DNA from: Entomortierella parvispora
Lineage: Eukaryota; Mortierellomycota; Mortierellomycetes; Mortierellales; Mortierellaceae
Direction: 5' to 3'
NCBI GenBank assembly: GCA_963573315.1
Contig: OY752147.1
Span: 62,001 to 126,000 of the forward strand
DNA length: 64,000 nt
The position numbers were made by a program, and so were the translations under genes. The notes beneath the pieces were generated by a model that worked only from the letters and a program-made list of their open reading frames with translations, searched no databases and was not told where the DNA came from. Below, piece by piece: positions 43,753 through 55,704 of the stretch (position 1 is its first letter; every line of letters starts with the position of its first letter).

Positions 43753-46700
43753 AAGGTTGGGCGTTAGAAATCAATAAGAGAGCAAACCATGCAACTACGC
43801 CCAAAGTTCTGGCGACGATAGGACGTGTCTGAAAAAATCATAGAGCCTTTAGCACATGCGCAGGCACATGCACATCTTTTGATTTTGTTTGTTATCAAGG
43901 TTTCCAGTATCCTTTGATCGTATCTTGCATCCTGCATCTTCATTTTCCATGGATCGTGACGAGAGGGAGGGTTCACATTTCTGTTCACTTTACCGGATCC
44001 ACTTCCCAAAGATCGTCTAGTGTCCATTGGGCGTCCAATTTACGAGGGTCTCCTTGTGGTTCCGCCACAACCGCCAATTTCTTGTAAAGGGCCAGGGGAA
44101 AGTGAATGTCCAGAATTACGCCGTTGTAAATCGCAAGACCAATCAACCGTCCGACCATGTTGTATTCATCCAGGGCGAGTTCATCGTCCAAGGGACTCTG
44201 TGCGAACCAACAGAGACGTGACTCTTCGTTGGTTGTAAACATGCCTAAAGACAAACGCCGGAAATGAAAATAAAGCAAGGCAAGTCAGACATTTGCAAAA
44301 AAAAAACCCCCCCGATCGAGTTTGCCGTCATACCGTATTTAGGATCAATGAGTTCCCGCATCGCCAGCTGGAAGAACTCTTTTTGGACTCCACCTTCATC
44401 AATGCCCTCCTCATTCACAAACTTGATCTGTAGCTGTTTCTTCAGATCTTCATGAGTCTTGTTTTGAAGTTGAACCAACGCGTCCTCGATAATGAAATCT
44501 CGCCGAATCGTCAGAACCAAATACGGTGGGTTCACTCCGGCAAACAACGCGCGAAAGAAGGCCAACTAGCAAGAGTTACAGTGGGTTAGACATCGATTCA
44601 TCTTTTTTGTACCAGACATGAAAAGCGACAAGAAGAAACAAACCTGCAACTTTTCTCGCATCAGCACCGAGGACTCTAGCTTGAGGATATTGGCCTTCGT
44701 CGTCACTGTGAGCACAAAGGGGAAGCTGCAGAGAGAAAAAGTCTTTTCACGGAATCGCTTAAAGTCGTCCATGAAATCAATAAAGCCGTTCAAGGACTCA
44801 TTGTAGAACTCGTTGTACTTGATCAGTTTGGCATCCACGTTGATGTGATCTAAAAAGATCCAAAAAACAACATGTCAAGTCTCTGTTGATGTGGCATGAA
44901 GGACTTGCTATGGCAATCATGTTTTCAACAATGAGACTTACAAAAGAAGTAAAGGCATTTCAAGGCGGACTTCACATTATCATCCAGATTGGCGGTGCTA
45001 CATGGCAGTCCTGCCCTGGTCAGATACGATTCGATCAATTCGACTCGCGAGTTAATGAATCGGTGCACGAGCCAGACCAGCCAAGACAATGTGTCCTCCA
45101 AGGAAGCAACACCGGTCCCCGAGCTCGGCCGGGGCGTCACCAGATAGTATTGCAGGACCCTTTGACATGGTACGGTAGATCGCCATACAATTTGGCAGAG
45201 ATTAGAGACTAGGGTCGTCTGCCACGGATTTTCTTTCAGGATCGGATACTACAACACAAAAAAAGGTATCGTGATGATGAGCTTCCATGACCAAGATTGC
45301 GGAGCAAATGTTGAAAGAGGGATGTGCGGTCCAATGGAGCAAATGCCCATACCATAAATATAATGATGATGCCCTTCATTAGCCGAGGCGTTACGAGGTC
45401 CGGTCTCGCCGCCACAGAGCTCATAATCCTGTCAGATGCCGCCGCAATCAAAACCTGGGCCTCGGCTGGGCACTCGCGCAGTAACCAATAAGCCTGTTGC
45501 ACATCCGACAATAGCAACGAAAAGGGGTTCTTGGGGTCTTTTGTAGGCTATAAACATGAATCTACGAGCTTCAGCTTTCCATATCAAGATAAACATGTCT
45601 TTCTTTGCCCGAGTCTAGAAAACTTACATCCGCAAAACTGAGAGAGAGTCGGGAGAGGGAGGAGAAGACGATCTGCAAACGGGTATTGAGGGGTGCGTAG
45701 TCCTGATCCTCTTTGCATTTGTCAATCAGATTTTTAAACGTGACAATATCCAGATCCACATTGGGGTCTACATGCCATCGACAACAAAGTGGAAAAAAAA
45801 GAAAAAAAAAAACAGAGTTATTACATGGCCTTTGACCTTCAGGCACGAGGATGGCATCATAATGACTGATTCTTACCAGCCGTAATCTCCCCTTTCGCTC
45901 CATTAGGTGTGGCTTGCGTCGCCAAGCGCGGACAGAGATCGCTCATCCCACCCGTCGTTGCAACTTCTACGGCCTTGGCCGCAATCTCCTTGGTATCCTT
46001 GAGAGGAAAGGAGGGATTGGAGGCACAGAGAGGTGTGGAACAGGGAACATAGCCGCAGCCTTGCAAGAACTGACGTAGATATCTATGATCGGTTTAGTTT
46101 GTGTCGCGTGTTAATTGTTTTTTTCTCTTTGCGCGTGCGCAGGGTCCATGCGCGATCTGCCCTGAACAAACATTTCCAGTTCTTCCCCCTTTTGGAGATC
46201 CAAGGGGGTTCAGAAGCTTTTCTTTTTTTTTTTTACCTCGTTACAAGTTTTTGATCTGCGGTAACGCCGTTTGCTGGAGCGCCTAATGCTACTCCTGGCA
46301 ACCCATTCCAAGATCCCTGTAGGGCTTGTCCCTGCTCTTGGCTCTGTGGTATATGTGGGACCATGGTCATGCTGCCACTGCTGCTACTGGCTCCATATGT
46401 GTCTGCTTGTCCATGTGGCTGCTGTAGCTGCAATTGCTGCTGCTGCTGTTGTTGCTGTTGAGCTTGTACATGTTGAAATTGTTGATGTTGCTGCAACAAG
46501 ATTTGTTGTTGATGTTGTTGTGCCAGTAGCTGTTGTTGCTGTATTTGCAATTGTGTTGCCGTTGTCGCCGTTGTTACTTCCACGGAGGTGGGTATCGTAG
46601 CAATCGTCGAGGATGTCGTGTTTAAATCTGTTGAGGCATGATGGCGTCCATGGCGGATGACTGATGAAGATGAAGAAGAAGAGGAAGGTAAAGAGCTTTG

Positions 46701-47428
46701 TGTCCGCACAGCGCCAGATCCAGATCCAGATCCAGATCCTGATGATGATCCTCCCGGTGCTATCCGAGGCGGGTATGGCTATTTTGTTCAACAATTTCCG
46801 TTCAATTTTCTTTGAATGTCAGATCTCTTGAACTGTCGCGACGAATAAAAAAAAAAAGGGCAGGGTAGAAAGCGGAATGGGGTTCCTTACGTGACCAGGC
46901 ATGGCTGCAGGAACAGGGCGTCTTCGATGCAGGTGCTGACTCGCGCTACTAGAAGGTCAAGAAGGATGCATGTTGAAAAATAAGAAGACGAGGCTCTGTC
47001 AGTAGATGGCATAAAGTTGAGGAAAAACCGCTTCTTTCTCCTTTCTCTTTTTATAGGCATAAGCAGGGCAAAAGCTACCTTCGAGATGCTTGCGCAGATG
47101 ATCCTATTCCCGCCGTGGAGGCTGCGGTGGATGAAGATGCCGTCCTTGGGGTTGTTTTTGTGGTGCCATAGAGAGATCCCAGGGCGGAAGACGAATCGCC
47201 TCGATCGAGACATACCATCTTTTCTGCAGTGTCTGAAGGCGCTGCTAGCTTCGTAGTAGCAGTAGCAGATGCAACGGTGTGGTCCATTATGCCCTCGCTG
47301 TTGCCATTGCTTTGGCTGCCGCCATTACTGAGCGCAGGCGGACGAGAAGGAGGAGATGCGGGGTCGCCATTCTCCGAGATGTCCATGTCGTCTTCATTCG
47401 GAGGCTGGAGGTCGTTTGGTTTGTCCAT
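42907..47428 (-). CDS. UBE3A-like HECT ubiquitin ligase with AZUL zinc finger
   Basis: Twelve exons: 47428-47079, 46948-46891, 46778-46237, 46082-45877, 45767-45628, 45547-45353, 45248-44942, 44849-44644, 44565-44334, 44244-43994, 43684-43415, 43290-42907; 1,046 residues, in frame. After a disordered Ser/Gln-rich head, residues about 318-385 form an AZUL finger ([17 protein letters not shown]), the mark of animal UBE3A. A helical middle part follows, then the HECT domain in the last 350 residues ([42 protein letters not shown]). The catalytic Cys is Cys1014 in LPTSHTCYN, 32 residues from the end, as expected. It should load ubiquitin from E2 and pass it to substrates. One intron has a 39-base A-run; in that region the donor GTAAAG at 43993 was preferred over GTGAAC because it alone keeps frame. 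Confidence 0.92.
43713..43751. repeat. 39-base A homopolymer in HECT intron
   Basis: An unbroken A-run on the plus strand (poly-T in the sense of the gene) inside the intron 43685-43993, close to its 3' splice site, so it may serve as an extreme polypyrimidine tract. Its true length may differ because of sequencing. Confidence 0.85.
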
Positions 47429-48110
47429 GTGGTGTTGTGCTGCAGTTGGATGGTGGGACGAATGAGGACTCTTTTTGTCAACAGGGGGGAGAAGGAAGAA
47501 GCAGGGCAAGTAGAAGAAGAAGAAGAAGGGAACTGACTGTCGAACGATAGGCAGGGAGGGGTATGGAGGAGGAGAAGGAGAGAAGGAGAGGAGAAAGAAA
47601 CGAAGAAAAGAAAAGAAAAGAAAAAAGAACAGCAAGAGGGGTTTCTGACTCCCAACGCATTCAGGAACCCTAAATTGGCCCATGGTCGCACATCCTTCAT
47701 TCTCTCCCTCTCTTTCGTTCTCTCGTGCCTTGTCTTTTCGTTCTGTTCATCCCATCTGTGCTTTGCTCTCTTACTCTCATTTCCTCTGCAAGGCGAGGAC
47801 AATCACTCTTCCTTGTGTCCTTGTCTATAGTACAATGATGCGCGGTTTATTATGAAAGGTAGATAGGCCGCAGCAGTTCCCGATCTCGAACGCTCAAAAT
47901 GCTCGGTGCTCGATGCTCGATGCTCGGTCTCCTATTCCTATCCAAATGCAGGATGATGACTCTTTTTTACTTCTTCTCCATTGTTTCTCGCTCCTCCTCC
48001 TCCTTACTGCCTGTTGTTCTCAAAGAAACGGTCGAGTCTGGGTCCGGATTCCTCGGTGAAAAAACAATCAAACTTTTTGTCCTGTTCGTTTGTTCGTTCT
48101 CGCCGTTGCT
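47429..48110. other. Intergenic, HECT gene leader
   Basis: 682 bases. 47,500-47,640 is almost pure purine on the plus strand, thus pyrimidine in the sense of the HECT gene. No gene is seen. Confidence 0.5.
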
Positions 48111-49436
48111 TTAGTAATCCTCATCGTCCATCTCTCCTTCCATCTCCTCCTCAGGTTCCTTGGGTTCCTGGTCCTCTCCAAACTGGATCGCATTGTCCAC
48201 ATGGGACAAGATGGCCGTGATCGAGTCCTCATCCGTCACGTTCAAGGGCAAGAACGCTACCATGTTGAACTCATCCACCAATCCTGCAATCGCGCTGTTC
48301 AGTTGATGGTATTTAGGACTCGTCTTTGCATTCACATCCTCCAGCAACAACAAAGGGTCAGGGTTGTAGTATCTATCGCCAGTTTGAGGAAGGGTTACAA
48401 AAGAGTAAAGTCAGAATCCATCCTCTCCTTTTCATTCCTGAATCAGTTATCCAAATTCGGCTCCTAGTTTTTTTACCTCTCCAGTTCTGTCGCCTTCATC
48501 TTGGGCAAGAGATCCATCTTGCTCAAAACATTGATATGAGGAATCTCCAAGTTGACCATTGCACTCATCGCACTCATGACTCCTGCAAAGAATTTTGACT
48601 TGTCTTCCACGAATTGCTACCCAAAATCAACAACAAAAACAACAAAAGACAATTCCTGTCAGTTACATAATATTCTACAGCAACAGCCGCAAGAAAAAAC
48701 ACTAGATTTCTTGAGTCAACTTACAGACTCCAACAGATAGACGCCGCAAATGGCAATGTTCAACCGTCCGAGAGCTTCCACCAACCGCTTCATGATATCG
48801 AAATGGGTATAGAGCTCAATCTGGCCGGGGCAATCAATGATCAGGTAATCGTCCGTGTACGCTCCCACCTCATCCTCGAACCAGTCCAGGTTGTTCATCA
48901 AAAACTCCATGCAGTAGATCAGTCCTCCGTTGGGTCCATATTGCAACTCTTCCATCACATCCTCCAATGAAATCAGATCCTTGATATCTACATGTATCGT
49001 TAAAAACCGATTAGATTCATTGGGATTAAGTTCTATGCAGGAAAGGAAACCTGCCTGTCCGCTTACCAATGGAAGGCTCATATTCAAACTTTTCGGCGGC
49101 AGGATCCAGGTTGACCAGATGCACAGGGCGTCCAATGTTTTGACAGTGGGTCATGATCGTGGTGCAGTATGTTGACTAGAATCAATGTCGAAAAAAAAAA
49201 GTCAGACAAGAGAGAAACATTATTAACAAGGTCCAAGCAAAGGCGTATCCGTGAAAGAAAGCCAACATGGGAGTCCTGTTTACCTTGCCACTTCCTGCAG
49301 GTCCCATGACAAGTTGACAGTAGCGACCCCTATGAAATAACCAAACCGAGAGTACGGTTGTTTAGTAAGCAGTTCTGCGAAACAAAGAGAGAGAGAGAAA
49401 AAAAAAAAAAGAAAACTCTGGTCGGTTGTCGTACAT
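48111..49436 (-). CDS. GPN3: GPN-loop GTPase 3, start codon split by an intron
   Basis: Six coding segments: 49436-49435, 49329-49284, 49175-49067, 48987-48725, 48616-48477, 48372-48111; 273 residues, close to the family's length. The P-loop is GPAGSGKST (residues 10-18), the family-naming Gly-Pro-Asn triplet is at 70-72 ([15 protein letters not shown]), [12 protein letters not shown] is the G3 region and NVLSKMDL the base-specificity motif. The C-terminus is acidic. GPN3 works with GPN1 in assembly and nuclear import of RNA polymerase II. The start is odd: the only way to obtain [11 protein letters not shown] is to join AT at 49436-49435 to G at 49329 across an intron with a GTACGA donor. 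Without it the frame has no ATG before residue 9. Confidence 0.9.
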
Positions 49437-50780
49437 TGTGATTCGGTGGTAGTGAGTGGGGGGTTGTTAGGATGTTGTGATGTGTTGGCAGCGGTGATTC
49501 CAGTCCAGTGTGTGCTCTTGTCAATGGTCCGAGGCTAGTCGAATGTCGTTTGGTTGCGAGAGAAAAAGAGAAAGAGAGTGTCTGTTGCATGGACAACTCA
49601 AAAGCACCGCGTGGCATTCATTGTCTCTCTGCAGCCAGAGAGAGAGAGGGCTGCTGCGCGGTGTCAACAGCCGAGCCACCGATTCAGCAGTCACTTCTCT
49701 CTTTCTTTCTTCTTTTTGCGCTGTGCAGGAGACGCGACGGGACGATCTGTGGACACGCAAAAAACACGGTGCAGTCTCAAAGCACGGGCTGCACTCTGAA
49801 CAAGCCTTGGGGCTGAATCTGATCCTCGTAACGAGCTTTGCGCTCCAGGAGTGCAAGTGGCGTACACAGGTCTCCTTGTGGCCACCTTTTTCTTGAGATG
49901 ATTTTTTTTATTAGGATCGAGTTGGATGGAGAAAAAAAAAAAAAAGAGCAAAGGGAACCGTATGAAGAGAGAAGAAAGAAAATGGCAAACAGACAATAAG
50001 CAAACGATGGATTGAGCTGCAAATGAAAGTAAAAAGAGTAAAAGAATAATACGATGTAGAAAAGACCAAGTGAAATGCCCCTTCCCAGCCAGCTGGAGGG
50101 AGGCAAGAGTCTTTTAAATAAATGACAAATGGGCGGGTCCACAACAGTGACAACAAGTGCCACGATGCCTTCACTCTCCAAAGCCTCTTTCTGCCTGTCG
50201 TCAAGGTAAAGAAAATAGACCTGGAGTAGGAGAAGGAGGAGGTGAAGAGAGACCAAAGGTAAAACACAAAGAAAGAATAAAATGAAGAAGGACGAACTTT
50301 GGAAAGTGCCTCCGAAGAGATACGCTACAGAAGAGGGCAATTGGTCTTTCCTAAAAGACACAAGGCAAGACGAAATGAACAGAAAGAAAGCTCGCGTCCT
50401 TTTTCGAAATAAGAATGATAATGTACAGAGGCAGTCTGACTCCACTGTCTGTCGTGCTTGTCCGGGGAAGCAAGCTGGTGGGCGTAGGAGGAGCGAAAGA
50501 AGAGCTCGGGGCGCGGGTTAATGAATTGTAGGCCCGAACACCATGGTAGATTGATAGCTCCTCAGTCCAGGAATAGGACAACTCTCGGAGGTAAAGTACT
50601 GTTGGCACATGAGACCGCCCATTGCTTTGCCCTCTACTCCACAGTCTTTGCTTCCAGGCGGACTTTTCTTCTCCTTTCCTTCTTTTTTTCCGTCTTGCTG
50701 CAACTTTCTTTCCACCCTCGCCCTCTAGCCGTTTCATCCTTGACCCAGAAAGAAGGAGAAGAAGAAGAATGATACTGCCT
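49437..50780. other. Intergenic, 1.3 kb
   Basis: Between the GPN3 start and the end of the next minus-strand Myb gene. It holds A-runs and GA-rich stretches (49,930-50,010). Frames here show no domain. Confidence 0.55.
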
Positions 50781-52364
50781 CTACTTGCGAGAGTTGACCG
50801 GGGATCGAGCGGCAGTCGAACCAGATCTCGAGCGTGACGATGGGCCTGGGGGACCTTGCTGGGAACTCGGCCGTGGATCCTCCATCGATCCTGCGGACGA
50901 CCGTCGTTCATGGGCTTGTAGACCCGCCGCGGATCCATGCTGGTGCAAGAGGAGGGCTTCCTCGGCTTCCTTGGTCTGCAACAGATTCCACATGATCGAG
51001 ATGCCTCCTTGAGATCTTTCTGGCAAGTACTTTTCCTGGATCTGACACCAATCCGATCCAAACTCTTCATAGCCCAGCTTCAACAACCGGACTTCTTCCT
51101 CCGTTCCCGCACGTCGCCGCATGATCTCCCACTTGTTCTTGCACTGCTTGCGCGTAAAGGTGTTGCCCATCTGGGAGGCGACCCAAACCCAATTGATACG
51201 GAACCCTCCTGGGAAATGAGCCTCAATCAGATTCTTGAGCTGGTCAGATTGTTTAGGGGTCCACACTCGAACCGTCCGTGTTGGCTTGCCCTCCACACCG
51301 GTGCCGGCATGGCTGTTGGTGCCGGACACAAGGGCCGTATCGGATTGCGATCGTGGGCGACCTATCGCGGACGATGCCGAGCCTCTGGAACCGGTATGAT
51401 GCGCCGCCATTCCACTACCTCTGATACCAGCACCACCGCCAACGACTCGATGAGAGCTCGAGGATGAGGAAGAGGGGCGATTGCCCAATATCGTGGGTTC
51501 ATCAAATCCATCATCATCCTGGCGGTAATAACTTCCTGCGGCGGAATGCGGAGGCTGTGATTTCCGATAGGGGGTCAAAGATGTCAGGGTTGGATGGCGC
51601 AATTGCTCAGACGAAGAAGAGGGTCTAGTTGTCCTGTAGAGAGGATGGTGGCTGTGGTGTTGACTGTGATGGTGGGGATAGTGGCCACCACCACCACCGC
51701 CGCTGTTGCCACCACTAAAGACCTCCTGGGACGATCTCCTGCTTAGGGATGAGGATGAAGTGACCGAGGCAGCTGAGGGTGTCCTCCGTCCCAACAGGAG
51801 GCCATCGTTCTGTTCAGGATAAGAATGCTGGTTGTGGTGGTGGTGGGGATGGTGTACTGACCATCTCTCCTCGTCGTCTTCAGAGTCGGACAACTCTCCA
51901 TACAGTCGCATGTACTCATTTTCAATCTCGTCTATGGATCGGTTCTGCAGCTCCATTCGCTCTCTGACCTCGGACCAACGACCGTAAAGGTTATGTTTCT
52001 TGACAGCGACATACAAAGCCTCTTGTTCCTGATTGCTCCAAGGGTGCCGTTGATCGTGTCCCTGGCCCTGTTCTTGCTGTTGCACATGCTGATGATGTGG
52101 GAGGTACTGTTGCTGTTCTTGTTGTTGTTGCCTCCTCCTCCTCCTCTCATTCTCCGCCTCAAACTCGTGCTCGAGCTCCGAGGGGGAAAGAGGACGGAAA
52201 GCCTTGGCGGGACGCTCAAAGCTTTGACGCTCTTCGTCATCGGGCGCAGCCGCGGCAGCAGCAGCAGAAGTCGTTCCAGCCATGTCAGGGGAAATCCAGG
52301 GGGCAGAATGAGGCGGGGACATTGTGGACGATGATCGCTTCTTGTGTTGCTGGTGGTGGTTAAT

Positions 52365-52399
<35 letters not shown>

Positions 52400-52508
52400 G
52401 CTGTTGATGTTGTTGCTGAAGAGTTAAAGAAGAAGAAGAAGAGGAAACAAGGGCCGAGGGAGATGAAGTCGGGCGAGGAAAGGCCTCATTCATATCGCTT
52501 GAGGTCAT
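50781..52508 (-). CDS. Intronless Myb/SANT-like protein (three repeats)
   Basis: One exon, 575 residues from MTSSDMNEAF at 52508; the frame is open to 52553, but the upstream stretch codes a run of Phe and Tyr and is probably leader. Head with a run of about 17 Gln. Myb-like repeat 1 at about 155-205 (PWSNQEQEALYVAVKK, GRWSEVRERM, EIENEYMRLY), then an acidic patch and a long His/Ser-rich middle. Repeat 2 lies at about 410-460 (VWTPKQSDQLKNLIEAHFP, WVWVASQMG, KQCKNKWEIMRRR) and repeat 3 at 463-505 (EVRLLKLGYEEFGSDWCQI). Repeat 1 is close to that of the gene at 40278; repeat 2 resembles those of the gene at 60719. It is probably a nuclear DNA- or chromatin-binding factor of unknown target. An 8.2-kb gene-free stretch lies upstream. 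Confidence 0.8.
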
Positions 52509-54555
52509 AGAAGATTTGAAATAAAAATATAAAATAAAAAAATAGAACGACAAAAGAGTTGAATCTAAGGTCGATGGATGGATGAAGGACGGAAAACGAT
52601 AGGCCTAGAGGCAGTGTTGTTGTTGTTGGCAATGATGATGCTGAGTGTTGATGTGGAGAAGCAGTGCGTGTCCGGTGGATGCAAAGAGCTAGGCCGAGTC
52701 GAGAGGAGCGTGCTGTGTGGAGATGAACAAAGGACAAAAAGAGAAAAAGGGAGGACCATAGAATGTGTTAGTTTCTCAGTCGATGCCCATGTCCCATCAA
52801 AGTCTCAACTCGGTCATGCAGGCAAAGAGCAAGCAAGCAGCTGGGTCAGTCAGTCAAGTCAGCCAGTCAGCAGAATTGTCATTTTTGTGAACAAAAGAAG
52901 AAAGTGGAGGATGGAGGATAGAGAGCAACAGCGGATCGGATGAGTCTATCGAGGCGATGGTGGAGTCTGGTTTTGAGCACCAACATTGTAATCTAGAAAT
53001 CGGGTACTTTTACTTACAGAGGCTCTTGTCATTATCACTCCGGAGCGACGACCGTGTTGTTTTAGTCTTGTGTCGAGGAGGAACTTGGCCGGTGTGTGTG
53101 TGTGGGAAAGCGGCACAAGGACAGATCGGCAAACACGAGGCAGACGAGCGGGTGAACCAGAGCAGGGAAAACGACCGACGGCGAATAGGGGAGGTTGAGA
53201 CGCGTTTGGTGCAAGAGATGAAGAGAAGGGAAAAACTAGTTACAGAGAAAGAGAAAACGCAGGTGATGCAGAACAGGAAAAAAGAAAAAAAAAAAAAAGA
53301 CGAAAAGAAAAGAGGGGAGGAAGAGAGGAAGCAGTTATAAAAGGGTCAAACAGGGAAGAAAAGACGGTAAATAAAGAATAGGGAACAGACCAGCCGTTTC
53401 CTACAGCAAACAAAGGAGTGCAAACAAAGAAGAAACGAAAGCGACAAGAGATACGCGTCAGGGTTGATGGGAAGAGACAATTGGAGTGTGGGACGATGGC
53501 TCGAGCACACTTTTTGGTTATCGGTCGGTTTCCGTCGCCCAGGGGTAAAGCGAGAGAGAAAGAGACAGAGAGAAAAAGAAGGAATAAGAGTGGGGGGTAA
53601 AGAAGGAGGGAAAAAAAAAGAAAAAAAAAAAAAAGAGTGGGTTGGGATGGTACAAATAATAAAAATGGATGAAAATCACAAGGAAATGGAAATGGGACGA
53701 GGAGCAACCCAGGAGAAGAGAAGGGGGTGAAGAGAAGAGGCTGGTAGAAAGGGCACAGGGGTAACGATAAGAGAAGAGCGAGATTGATCTCGGAGGGGAC
53801 TCGACAGCGAAGGAGAAAGCGGGTCGATCGAGACGAAGAAAAAGAAGGTCGAGATGTTGATTGTGATAATGATGATAATGCTGACGATGCGGATGCTGGG
53901 GGGAGGAAAATGCTTTGGCTACGATATGAAAGAAGTCTTGTTTTTTTGATATGAGATGTGCGTGGTATTAATTCAATTGTGGAAGGGGCGTCTGTGTGTT
54001 TGCATCTGTGTCTGTGTGTTTAAATATAGGACTCAATTGAATAGGGACGGAGGGCCGAGGAGAGAACGGATAGATCCTTATTGTTCCGCGTTGCGATCTC
54101 GCTCTCTGTAGATCAAAGGGGGGCAGGAGCAAAGGAGTGAAGGAGAGAAAGAGTGAAGGAAGGGGTCGTGAAAAGTAAAGGTGTAGAAGTGAGACTAAAT
54201 AAGTAAAGAAAAAAAATTGGGATAAACCAATCGCGACAGTTGCCAACGGTTGAACACGAGGGCGATGGGAAAAGAAAGGATGGCGATGTGGAATGAAGAA
54301 AGGGGAGGGGAGGGAGAGATTCAAAAGGCGATTTGACTGAATGGGACGATGGAGGGATGGGAGGAGAATGGAACGAGGACGGGTGTGGAAACAAAGAAAA
54401 GGGAAGGAGGGAGGAGGAGAAGGAAGAGGAGAAGCAAAGGAAGAAAAGAGAGAGAGAAAGAGAAAGAGAAAGTGAAAGAGGGGGAAGCGAACAAACATTT
54501 CTTCAAAGGGAGAAAGCAGAAAAAGGTCGGACCACCTCTCTCCTGCTGGCCAACA

Positions 54556-54584
54556 GACGGACGGACGGACGGACGGACGGACGG
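54556..54584. repeat. (ACGG)n microsatellite
   Basis: Seven perfect copies of a four-base unit, close to the point where purine/pyrimidine bias changes strand. Confidence 0.85.
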
Positions 54585-55671
54585 CGGGACGGAGATGAGC
54601 TGGGGGATCGAAGACGATGATGATGAAGGGGACAGGGCACCAGCGCACGCTATTTGGAGAATGCCGAGCAAGTCAATGGGAAGACAGACAGTGAAGGAGG
54701 GAGGACAAGCAGCGATAGCAACAGCAGCAGCAACAGCAACAGTGGCAGCAGGGCAACTCGTTCGTTCGTTCGTGCGTGTGTTCGTTCATTCGTTTGTTCG
54801 TTCCTTCCTTCCTTCCTTTGCTCGTTTCTCGTCCTTGAAAGAGAACAAAAGGGACGCGCGCGCGTGGCAGAAGAGCGAGACGACAACTTTCTTTTTTTTC
54901 TATTCAATGGGCCCTATTGAAAGGAGATAGAGAAAGAGCTCTTCTCATTCTCTTGTTCCTGAGGAATGCGCATGGGTGTGCCTGTGTGTTTGGTTGCACT
55001 GCTGGCACCCGCTCGCTCGCTCACTCTCACTCTCACTCTCATTCCCTCATTGTCTCACCATGTCCTCACAGGGCAGGCGTATGTATTCAAGGGTATCTGT
55101 TCTCTGATTGTCCACTTTAATTGTCAGGTTTGGATCACAGCTGGATCAAAACCCCTCCTCCTGCCCGTGTCAATATCGATCCGACCATGGTCCTTCGTTC
55201 TCGGATCCACGATTATCGAAAAGAAATTGGTGAAAAATAAACTGAAAAGAACTGGTCACAGGAAAACCACCTCTGTTCTACTTTTTGTTCTTCTCCTTGA
55301 TCGAGCGAGCGAAACGAGTGAGTGAGTGAGGACTTGATTCATTGAATGAATGGATGGAATACAATACAGTCCAAAGGCTCAATTTTTTCTTGCCGTTGGG
55401 AACGGTAGCCGTTGGTGTACCCTTGGCAGGGTACAGAATAAAGTGATCTTTATTCTAAAAAAGTTTCGTTGGCACTTGCCTGCCGTGCTTGCTTGCCCAA
55501 TGAACAAAAAATTACTCATGGGAAAGAGACAAAAGGAAAAAAACCCCCACCGGGGAGAGACGGGGCAAACGACCCAAAAACAGGAACTGTTGTTGGCTGG
55601 CTCGCTTTTGCTTGGCTGCCCCCTCTGCTCAGAGATACATTGCACAACATGCACAAGCGGATCGATTGTTT

Positions 55672-55704
<33 letters not shown>

